The notes under the pieces are model-generated. The model saw only the letters and a list, made by a program, of their open reading frames with translations. It was not told the DNA's origin and did no database searches. Made by a program: the position numbers and the translations under genes. Source: Clostridia bacterium (GTDB taxonomy: Bacteria; Bacillota; Clostridia; Oscillospirales; Acutalibacteraceae). From it: a DNA stretch of 19,456 nucleotides. Shown in pieces: positions 13,377-19,456 of this stretch. The stretch spans positions 1-19,456 of the forward strand of contig JAGBSR010000009.1 in assembly GCA_017631745.1 (NCBI GenBank), read 5' to 3'. The first letter of the stretch is position 1; each line of letters starts with the position of its first letter.

Positions 13377-16300
13377 TCAGTTTTTGTAACCGCTGAAATC
13401 TACGGTTATGATGTTTTTGTAGGTTGCCGATGCGTTCAGAGAGAAGAGAAGTCCCGGCAAGCTGAGTTTCTTTACAGTAGCATCAGTTATCATGTTGTAA
13501 GTTATATTTTCAAGATTGCCTGTTACCTTGTTGATTTTCAGGGTTATCGAGGAATCGTGATAGTTAAACAACAGCGAATCAAATGTGGGATTAAGACCTG
13601 TGTTTGTCTTGAGCTTGTCGTAAAGCTCCTGAGTGATGATCTCAAAGGCCTTACCGTGTCTGGTATTGGCAGGGTTTGTGGGCAGTGATGTGTGAGTTTC
13701 ATCCTTGAGTACCATTGTCATTTCATAATAGTACTCACCGTTGTCTGTAACCTTGATGCTCTTGAGATCGCTTTCTGAAAGTGATGGAGCAAAAACATAA
13801 GACTGACCTTTGACGGGGATACAGTCAATGAAGTCCTGCTTGGTTGATCTTGTTGGTGACAGGAATGTTGTTATGGGCGGGAAAATGCTTTCGATTGTAG
13901 CTTCGAGAGGTGATATATCTGCGCTTGCTCCTGTTGTGGTGCTTGCCTTCAGATTTTCAAAGACATGTTTTTCTTTGATTATTGCTGTGGGCAGGTCAGT
14001 GAAATTTTTAGCTGAGTTGGCAGCGTTTTTCATCTGAGCAAGAAGCTGAGCATTTGAGCCTGAGGGAGTTGAGTGAGTGCCCGAGGTGAGCCATACCTGC
14101 TTGTAGTTATATGGGTCTGATGAGGTCGTTACTGCGATAAGCGCGTTACCTGACTTATGGAATGTGACAAGTCCGCCTGCTGCAACAGTTGCAACATCGG
14201 AATTGAGCGAGTAATACATAAGGATATCGTCTGAATTTTCTGGCAGGATTTTCGCTTTGATCTGATATGTGCTGCCCGGTTTACAGGCTTCAAAATAGCT
14301 TCCGTCAATTGAAACTATGCCTCTGACGAATATTTCATATGTGGCACTGTGTTTGTTATCTGAAGTATAGGCAGTGATGGTTGTTTCGCCTGAGCCTTTA
14401 CATGTTACAACACCGACATTTGAAACAGTGGCTACCGAGGGGTTGCTCGATTTGAAACGAATATCTGAGTTGGAATAGTCAGAGCTGATTGCTGAGTTGA
14501 TTGATACAGAAAGCTGAGCGCTGTTGCCGTAGTACCAGGGGCTGTCTTCCATACCGTTATACTGTATTGTCAGCATTTTGGGTAAAACCCTTACTTTGGT
14601 TGTTGCTGTTTTATTTGAGCCGTCAGCAGTTTTTACTGTAACGGTGAATGCGAATTCCTTCTCGTCGCCCTTGGGTTCAACTGTAGCCTTTTTAGCCTTG
14701 AGAAGACCGCTTGTTGTGATGCTGATATAGCTGTCAAATTTGCAGGTGTCAGTCTTTGTACTTGTGCCGAAAAGTCCGCTCTTATATGAGTATGTATAGT
14801 CAGAGCCCGTAACTGTAAATGATTTGTCTGTTACATCGGCAGGAGTGAATGTGGGGTTAAGAGCAAGCAGGTCGCCCTCATACATTGTAATTTCAGAGGG
14901 GAGACTGATTGAGGTTGCCTTTACAGTAGATGTTCTTACGGAAAGATTGAAAGAAACAGATTTGTCGGGGTTTGATTTGCTTTTGACGGTGATTTTTGCA
15001 CTGCCTGTTGCAACTGCTGTGATAACACCGCTCTGGCTGATGGTTGCTACACTTGTGTTATCCGATGAGAATATAAGTGTCTTGTCAGATGCGTTTGAGG
15101 GTAACACGCTTGTGCCGAGAGTGAAGGTCTGACCCGGCTTCATAGCTGAAGAAGGCTTTGATGTTATTGTAACTGATTCTACTGCCACGGCAGGTTCTAT
15201 ATGGGTTGTGACGGGAATAATTGTTTTTTCACCCTCGTGAGTTACACCGTTGGCATCTTTATAGTAAGCGCTGAAAGCTAGGGTGTAAGTTTTGCCGTCT
15301 TCGGGAGTGTGATAGAATTTATAGCTTGTCTCTTTAGCGGACAGTGTGGTAAGAAGCTCGCCGTCAAGATAAACATTATAGCCGTCAATGTTTGAGGGGC
15401 GGTTCCAGGTGAAGATCGTGAACGTGGGAGATGCGACTGCATCTTTGATTACAACCTTGGGTACGGGGATAAGAAACTTATCTGTAAGTGCATCTGAGCT
15501 GTAAGCGTTACCTGAAGTGTTTGCAGAGAAAGCAACGACCTTGAAAATATAAATTGTAGCGGGGGTAAGCGACTTAATGGTTGCCGATGTAGCGGTTACT
15601 GTGCCCGCCTCTTTGAATTCTACGGGATTGCCGTTGGCATCAACCTTGCTGTAATATACAGTATAGCTGTCTGCTCCGGCGGAAGCTGTCCAGGCGAGCT
15701 TAATATAGGATTCGTCGGTGAGCTCTGCCTTGGTAATTTTTACTGCTGCAGGTGAGGTCGAGAAGGTAAACACATCGGAGTAATTACCGGTGATTTTTTT
15801 GCCGGTGTTGACAGCTCTGATTTTTACTTTATAGTCTGTAGCCTTGCCGAGGTTTGTAAGGGTAATTGTTTCAGTTGCCGAGGTCGCATTGGCTGAAAAG
15901 CCTGTTGATACATTTGTATAGTTGATATTATAAGAGGTGGCACCGGGTATCTTGTTCCATTTAAGAGTGGCGGTGCTTTCGGTTACATCGGAAAAATCAA
16001 CGGTTGTGGGCTTGCCGATGGTTGTTGATTTTGATACGGTCTTATATTCGCCGAAGATAGTTTTGCTGCCGACTTTAGCATAGGGGCGCACTCTGAACTT
16101 ATATGTAGTAACACTGTCAAGACCTGTTACAGTACAGGATGTTCCTGAAACCGTAGGGAGCTTTTTCCAGCTGTCGTTAACATACTGATAAACCTGATAG
16201 CCCTTTGCACCGGTTGCCTTACTCCAGCTGAGCTTGATTTTTGTTGAGTATGCTGTAGCCTTGAGTGAGGAAACAGCCTTGGGCTGAATGTAAAAGCCTT

Positions 16301-16595
16301 TTTTGATAGTGCCTTTGTATGAGCCTTTACCCTTGATTGTGATATAGCCCTTGCCGACGGATTTGTTGCTGCTGTATGAAACGGTGTATGACTTATCCTT
16401 GGTGAGCTTCTTTGAGCCCAGCTTAACTGTTACCTTGGGCTTGATAGTCTTGCCGGTATAGGTCTGGTAAACCTCGTAGGTTACGGTTGCTTTTGAAAGA
16501 GATGTGGCAGCACTTGCAGGTAATGCGAAGATACCGAGCATAATGACAAGAGACATCATTAAAACTGCCAAAGAGGTTAATTTTTTGCTTTTCAT
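13377..16595 (-). CDS. Large secreted protein with FN3 and Ig-like (BIG2) repeats
   Basis: This 1072-residue protein has a signal peptide (1-29, cleavage near PASA). A basic beta-rich module (about 35-103, with YTVSYSSN and GKGSYKG) follows. Four fibronectin type III-like repeats lie at about 106-190, 195-280, 283-375 and 378-464. Ig-like BIG2-type domains lie at about 471-553, 670-757 and 760-838, with SVATI/SVATV/DVATV cores and a diverged one at 558-670. The last 230 residues (about 840-1072) match nothing I recognise. No LPXTG anchor, SLH or choline-binding repeat is seen, so it is probably released or held by the C-terminal domain. ATG 16595 is preferred over one six codons earlier because AAAGGAG lies before it. 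It starts 24 nt after the LUD gene and probably shares its transcript. Adhesion or matrix binding is likely, but the ligand is unknown. Confidence 0.88.
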   Translation of the reverse strand: MKSKKLTSLAVLMMSLVIMLGIFALPASAATSLSKATVTYEVYQTYTGKTIKPKVTVKLGSKKLTKDKSYTVSYSSNKSVGKGYITIKGKGSYKGTIKKGFYIQPKAVSSLKATAYSTKIKLSWSKATGAKGYQVYQYVNDSWKKLPTVSGTSCTVTGLDSVTTYKFRVRPYAKVGSKTIFGEYKTVSKSTTIGKPTTVDFSDVTESTATLKWNKIPGATSYNINYTNVSTGFSANATSATETITLTNLGKATDYKVKIRAVNTGKKITGNYSDVFTFSTSPAAVKITKAELTDESYIKLAWTASAGADSYTVYYSKVDANGNPVEFKEAGTVTATSATIKSLTPATIYIFKVVAFSANTSGNAYSSDALTDKFLIPVPKVVIKDAVASPTFTIFTWNRPSNIDGYNVYLDGELLTTLSAKETSYKFYHTPEDGKTYTLAFSAYYKDANGVTHEGEKTIIPVTTHIEPAVAVESVTITSKPSSAMKPGQTFTLGTSVLPSNASDKTLIFSSDNTSVATISQSGVITAVATGSAKITVKSKSNPDKSVSFNLSVRTSTVKATSISLPSEITMYEGDLLALNPTFTPADVTDKSFTVTGSDYTYSYKSGLFGTSTKTDTCKFDSYISITTSGLLKAKKATVEPKGDEKEFAFTVTVKTADGSNKTATTKVRVLPKMLTIQYNGMEDSPWYYGNSAQLSVSINSAISSDYSNSDIRFKSSNPSVATVSNVGVVTCKGSGETTITAYTSDNKHSATYEIFVRGIVSIDGSYFEACKPGSTYQIKAKILPENSDDILMYYSLNSDVATVAAGGLVTFHKSGNALIAVTTSSDPYNYKQVWLTSGTHSTPSGSNAQLLAQMKNAANSAKNFTDLPTAIIKEKHVFENLKASTTTGASADISPLEATIESIFPPITTFLSPTRSTKQDFIDCIPVKGQSYVFAPSLSESDLKSIKVTDNGEYYYEMTMVLKDETHTSLPTNPANTRHGKAFEIITQELYDKLKTNTGLNPTFDSLLFNYHDSSITLKINKVTGNLENITYNMITDATVKKLSLPGLLFSLNASATYKNIITVDFSGYKN

Positions 16596-16619
16596 AAGTA
16601 ATCTCCTTTGCACGGGGAA

Positions 16620-17258
16620 TTAAAATCCGAGATTTTCGTTGACAAGAAGAACGATGATTCTTTCCTTGTCTCTGCTTCTGCGGGTAACAACAATCTGATT
16701 ACAGATGCAGTCGGGGCTCATACAGTCACCGCACTTGCCTGTTTTTGAGCAGGGTGTGTTTTTATTGAGCCTTACGGTGTTCGGGGGAGAAGCAACATTG
16801 CGCACTCTGTCAAAACCCTGCTTTACATCGGGCACAACCTTGTTCATGCCTGCAACAACAATAACATGGTCAGGGCCGTAAATGAGAGAAGCAACTCTGT
16901 TGCCGTAGCCGTCGATATTGACAAGCTCGCCGTCAAGAGTGATTGCATTGGTGCTCATAAGATAATAGTTACACTGGAAGGTTTTTACAGCAAACTCTTT
17001 CTGCTGCTCGGGTGTGATATAGGTGCTTCTGTCGAGGACCTCACAGTCGCCTCTGTCTTTGAGTGCCTGAGGAATGCCGCACTCGTGTATGCTCATGCTT
17101 CCGCCCCAGCTGATAACGCTTTCAGCGGGTACGAGCTCAAGGACCTTCTGACGGCAGGCCTCTGCATCCTCGCAGTAGAAGGCGGTGATATTTCTTTTTT
17201 CAAGGGCAGAGATAATGCCTTTTGCCTGCATTTCTCTTGATGTTTTAACGTGATTCAT
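16620..17258 (-). CDS. LUD-domain (LutC/YkgG-like) protein
   Basis: This 212-residue protein belongs to the LUD/DUF162 family, named for lactate utilisation subunits LutB and LutC. SWGGSMSIHECGI (50-62) and the ITLDGELVNIDGYGNR region (106-121), then the VIVVAGMNKVV stretch (132-142), are characteristic. A C-terminal group of five cysteines (170, 176, 179, 184, 186, spaced CX5CX2CX4CXC) suggests a metal or Fe-S site, as in other short stand-alone members. No lutA or lutB gene is nearby, so a role in lactate oxidation should not be assumed. AAAGGAG precedes the ATG. It is the first gene of a minus-strand unit with the secreted FN3/Ig-like protein. Confidence 0.88.
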   Translation of the reverse strand: MNHVKTSREMQAKGIISALEKRNITAFYCEDAEACRQKVLELVPAESVISWGGSMSIHECGIPQALKDRGDCEVLDRSTYITPEQQKEFAVKTFQCNYYLMSTNAITLDGELVNIDGYGNRVASLIYGPDHVIVVAGMNKVVPDVKQGFDRVRNVASPPNTVRLNKNTPCSKTGKCGDCMSPDCICNQIVVTRRSRDKERIIVLLVNENLGF

Positions 17259-17294
17259 ATATAAAACTCCTTTACACGATAATTTCCATAATAC

Positions 17295-17323
17295 AGTATA
17301 ACAGAAAAATAGATTTTTGACAA
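17295..17323 (-). promoter_or_regulatory. Promoter of the LUD / secreted-protein unit
   Basis: On the minus strand TTGTCA (17323-17318) and TATACT (17300-17295) are separated by 17 bp. A TG one base before the -10 makes it an extended -10. It lies about 37 bases before the ATG. Confidence 0.55.
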
Positions 17324-17372
17324 TATATATAATACTTATAATACATTTGTGTGTAAAACAAATGAAATGAAC

Positions 17373-17404
17373 TTGTAAAAAATTGTAAACAACTCAGTTG
17401 TAAA
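17373..17404. repeat. TTGTAAA cluster with a 13-bp palindrome
   Basis: TTGTAAA occurs at 17373, 17383 and 17398. The palindrome ACAACTCAGTTGT (17389-17401, six-base arms and a one-base centre) lies between the last two. It lies upstream of the LUD promoter and far upstream of the murA promoter. It could be a regulator-binding cluster, but AT-rich sequence makes chance matches plausible. Confidence 0.35.
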
Positions 17405-17549
17405 TTCTTTTCAGGGGTGATTTTTTGTGCGAAGCAGATAATAATCAGGTGAAGTATATGTTGAAAATAACAAAAAATCAGGATAATTAAAAATAATTAG
17501 TAAATTTTTCACAAAAAACAAAAAAAGTCTTTTAATTTGCTCATTTAGG

Positions 17550-17558
17550 TGATATAAT
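17550..17558 (+). promoter_or_regulatory. murA promoter (extended -10)
   Basis: TGATATAAT is a perfect extended -10 (TGnTATAAT). The -35 region is poor (TTTTAA or TTTAAT at about 17530-17536). The predicted leader to the TTG at 17680 is about 115 nt. Confidence 0.6.
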
Positions 17559-17568
17559 ACTTAAGTTA

Positions 17569-17665
17569 AATAGTGTCTTATTGCGCTATTATAGAGATTT
17601 ATATTGCCCGATTCGGGGCGTGAATGTAGAAAGATAGATATTTCCGACAGCAAATACTACGGAAA
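17569..17665 (+). promoter_or_regulatory. Structured 5' leader of murA
   Basis: Three short hairpins follow one another. AATAGTG/CGCTATT spans 17569-17590, GCCC/GGGC spans 17606-17619, and TTTCCG/CGGAAA spans 17641-17665. The third ends at the base before the GAGGAG ribosome site. It could modulate initiation. No known riboswitch consensus is recognised, and each stem alone is weak. Confidence 0.35.
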
Positions 17666-17679
17666 GAGGAGATTTGATT

Positions 17680-18966
17680 TTGGAAAAGCTTGTTATCCAC
17701 GGCGGTAACAGATTATCCGGTGAAGTTGAAATCAGCGGTGCTAAAAATGCCGCAGTTGCAATTATCCCTGCAACACTTTTAGCTCAGGATGTTTGCCGCA
17801 TTGAAAATATACCGAATATCAGTGACGTATCTTGTATGATCAGAATCCTCAGCCAGATGGGAGCTCAGATCAGATACATCAATAAGCATACAATCGAAAT
17901 TAACACAAAGACTGTCAATTCTTATATTGTACCCCACGAGATGACAAAGCAGCTTCGTGCTTCATATTATCTCATCGGTGCTCTTCTCGGCAGATACTCA
18001 AGAGCAAAGGTTGCACTTCCCGGCGGATGCAATTTCGGTGTAAGACCTATCGATCTTCACATCAAGGGCTTTGAGCTTCTCGGTGCAACTGCAACAGTTG
18101 AAAATGCTATGATCAACGCTGCTGCAGATCACCTTACAGGCAGTCCCATCTATATGGATAAGGTAAGTGTTGGCGCTACTATCAACGTTATGCTTGCCGC
18201 TGTTAAGGCAAGAGGCCTTACAATTATCGAAAACGCTGCTAAAGAGCCCCACATCGTTGACCTTGCAAACTTCCTTAATGCAATGGGTGCAGATGTCAGA
18301 GGTGCCGGCACAGATGTAATTAAAATCCACGGCGTAAGCAATCTTCACGGTTGCACATATGCTATCATTCCCGACCAGATTGAAGCAGGCACATATATGG
18401 TTGCCGCAGCTGCAACAGGCGGTGATGTGCTTGTCAAGAATGTAATTCCCAAGCACCTTGAGTCAATCACAGCAAAGCTTCTCGAATGCGGTGTGAGTGT
18501 TACAGAGTATGACGACAGTGTGCGCGTACAGTCCGACGGCAAGTTTAAGAAGATAAACCTTAAGACTATGCCTCATCCGGGCTTCCCCACAGATATGCAG
18601 CCTCAGATGGCGGTGCTTCTCAGTGTTGCTGATGGCACAAGCCTTGTTTCCGAGGGCGTGTGGGATAACAGATTCAAATATATCGATCAGCTTGTAAGAA
18701 TGGGTGCTAAGGTTCAGGTAGACGGCACAATGGCTGTCTTTGAGGGCGTTGAAGAGCTCACAGGTGCTCCCGTTAAGGCTGACGACCTCAGAGCAGGTGC
18801 TGCAATGATTATCGCAGGCCTTATGGCAAGAGGCACCACAGAGGTTGAAGATATCATATACATCGACAGAGGCTATGAGGATTATGTTGAAAAGCTCAGA
18901 AATATGGGTGCAGACATTTACCGCAAGGAGATCCTTCAGCAGAACGATGTAGAATCAGTAGGCTAA
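17680..18966 (+). CDS. murA: UDP-N-acetylglucosamine 1-carboxyvinyltransferase
   Basis: This 428-residue enzyme catalyses the first committed step of peptidoglycan synthesis, transferring enolpyruvate from PEP to UDP-GlcNAc in the cytoplasm. ISGAKNA carries the conserved Lys22 and Asn23. PGGCNFGVRPIDLH (114-127) carries Cys117, the usual catalytic and fosfomycin-reactive cysteine, so the Cys-to-Asp form giving intrinsic resistance is not present. HPGFPTDMQPQ and LRAGAA near the C-terminus are also conserved. TTG 17680 is chosen over TTG 17674 because GAGGAG is 8 bases away and the start MEKLVIHGG fits homologues. It has its own promoter and is followed by a hairpin terminator, then walJ. Firmicutes often have two MurA paralogues; which one this is cannot be told here. 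Confidence 0.96.
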   Translation: MEKLVIHGGNRLSGEVEISGAKNAAVAIIPATLLAQDVCRIENIPNISDVSCMIRILSQMGAQIRYINKHTIEINTKTVNSYIVPHEMTKQLRASYYLIGALLGRYSRAKVALPGGCNFGVRPIDLHIKGFELLGATATVENAMINAAADHLTGSPIYMDKVSVGATINVMLAAVKARGLTIIENAAKEPHIVDLANFLNAMGADVRGAGTDVIKIHGVSNLHGCTYAIIPDQIEAGTYMVAAAATGGDVLVKNVIPKHLESITAKLLECGVSVTEYDDSVRVQSDGKFKKINLKTMPHPGFPTDMQPQMAVLLSVADGTSLVSEGVWDNRFKYIDQLVRMGAKVQVDGTMAVFEGVEELTGAPVKADDLRAGAAMIIAGLMARGTTEVEDIIYIDRGYEDYVEKLRNMGADIYRKEILQQNDVESVG

Positions 18967-18972
18967 ACTAAG

Positions 18973-19013
18973 AAAAATTCGGCAGTACAATGTATTACCG
19001 AATTTTTTATTTT
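18973..19013 (+). terminator. Rho-independent terminator between murA and walJ
   Basis: AAAAATTCGG (18973-18982) pairs with CCGAATTTTT (18998-19007), with an inner AGTA/TATT stem, and a T-run follows. It begins 6 nt after the murA stop and ends about 20 nt before walJ. Symmetry would allow it to act on both strands. No clear separate walJ promoter is seen, so some readthrough may be needed. Confidence 0.78.
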
Positions 19014-19032
19014 GAAAAAAGGAGATTGAAAG

Positions 19033-19456
19033 ATGGCAAGATTCTGCTCACTGTATTCATCGAGTTCAGGCAACTCAACATATATCGGCTCATCAAAAAC
19101 AGCTGTCCTTATTGATGCAGGTGTCAGCGCCAAGAAACTCAAAGAGGCTTTGCTCTCAAGAGAGATTGACCCGTCGGCTCTAGGCGGAATTTTCATCACC
19201 CACGAGCACAGCGACCATATAAACGGTATGCGTATTCTTGCTTCTACATATAACATTCCCGTCTATGCTACTGAGGGCACAATGGCATTCCTTGAGGAGA
19301 ACGGCAAAGTCACAAACAAGTTTCCTTATGAGGTTATTCCCTATGAGGGTATGCAGGTGGGCGATATCTTTGTAAAGCCCTTCCGCACTCCACACGACAG
19401 CAGAGAAAGCTGCGGCTACCGTATTGAAATGCCTGGTGATATCAAAGCGGCAATTG
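19033..19456 (+). CDS. walJ: WalJ/YycJ-type metallo-beta-lactamase-fold hydrolase, 3' part beyond window
   Basis: The frame starts at ATG 19033, with AGGAG upstream, and runs off the right edge, so 141 codons are visible. The N-terminus RFCSLYSSSSGNSTYIG (3-19) matches the ASGSSGN stretch of WalJ/YycJ. IDAG (31-34) and THEHSDH (57-63) give the metal-binding motifs of the metallo-beta-lactamase fold. RTPHDSRESCGY (122-133) supplies the later histidine region typical of this subfamily. In B. subtilis and streptococci WalJ (VicX) is encoded with the WalRK cell-wall regulators and has a role linked to wall metabolism and DNA handling. Here the neighbour is murA instead. Full-length proteins are about 260 residues, so roughly half is missing. 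PhnP-like relatives are a less likely alternative. Confidence 0.88.
   Translation, partial: MARFCSLYSSSSGNSTYIGSSKTAVLIDAGVSAKKLKEALLSREIDPSALGGIFITHEHSDHINGMRILASTYNIPVYATEGTMAFLEENGKVTNKFPYEVIPYEGMQVGDIFVKPFRTPHDSRESCGYRIEMPGDIKAAI

Larger units (their letters stand above)
17259..17679. other. Divergent intergenic region between LUD gene and murA
   Basis: This AT-rich gene-free stretch of about 420 bases separates divergent transcripts. From left to right it holds the LUD promoter, a cluster of TTGTAAA motifs with a 13-bp palindrome, a low-complexity A/T stretch (about 17460-17530), the murA promoter and a structured murA leader. I found no convincing small gene in it; the longest start with a ribosome site is a 10-codon frame at 17459. 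Confidence 0.6.

Noticed and set aside
13269..13688. A 139-codon plus-strand frame across the rarA start and the end of the secreted-protein gene
   Set aside because: It crosses a promoter and a terminator on the opposite strand and shows no ribosome site or recognisable domain.
17317..17342. Plus-strand promoter with TTGACA and TATAAT upstream of murA
   Set aside because: The spacing is only 14 bp (or 5 bp to the nearer box), and the position is 340 bases before murA, with a better extended -10 at 17550.
17459..17491. A 10-codon open frame with an AGGTGAA-like ribosome site, possible leader peptide
   Set aside because: It lies upstream of the likely murA start of transcription, is low-complexity AT sequence, and contains no run of regulatory codons.

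Overview
The window looks like chromosomal DNA of a Gram-positive Clostridia-type bacterium, most likely a gut Oscillospiraceae/Ruminococcaceae-like lineage. This is inferred from strong GGAGG-type ribosome sites, TTG/GTG starts, TTGACA/TATAAT promoters, U-tailed hairpin terminators, a single-membrane-style lipoprotein, WalJ and RarA homologues, and an orphan EIIC of a type common in Firmicutes. I see no rRNA, tRNA, CRISPR array, transposase, phage gene or recognisable defence system. Species-level assignment is not possible by eye.

Layout. (1) 1-1948, minus: an acyl-CoA/acyl-ACP synthetase overlaps (ATGA) a PlsC-type acyltransferase cut by the window edge. (2) 2156-4623, minus: promoter with a perfect inverted repeat, then a PTS EIIC, a HAD phosphatase and an RsuA-family pseudouridine synthase, ending in a hairpin. 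(3) 4647-5165, plus: a divergent small membrane zinc-ribbon protein with its own promoter and terminator. (4) 5191-11070, plus: xanthine phosphoribosyltransferase, then a BMP-family lipoprotein, a double ATPase and two permeases. Together these form a purine (nucleoside) uptake and salvage locus. A terminator-like hairpin separates the lipoprotein from the ATPase, and a strong terminator closes the operon. (5) 11090-11949, plus: a TraX-family membrane protein between two inverted copies of a 68-bp palindromic repeat. (6) 12013-13334, minus: rarA. (7) 13334-17323, minus: a LUD-domain protein followed by a 1072-residue secreted FN3/Ig-like protein. (8) 17553-19456, plus: murA with a structured leader, a terminator, then walJ running off the window.

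How the genes work together. The purine locus is the clearest functional unit: the lipoprotein captures the substrate, the ATPase and permeases import it, and Xpt converts released xanthine to XMP. The synthetase-acyltransferase pair probably activates and transfers exogenous or recycled fatty acids into membrane lipid. MurA and WalJ both relate to the cell wall, but a hairpin separates them.

The most unusual items are the repeat pair, each copy starting 3-7 nt after a stop codon and oriented with the upstream gene; the 14-bp perfect inverted repeat over the EIIC promoter; the internal hairpins of the purine transporter operon; and the unrecognised C-terminal domain of the large secreted protein. 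Most of the window is ordinary housekeeping and transport sequence, and I do not claim a wholly new system.
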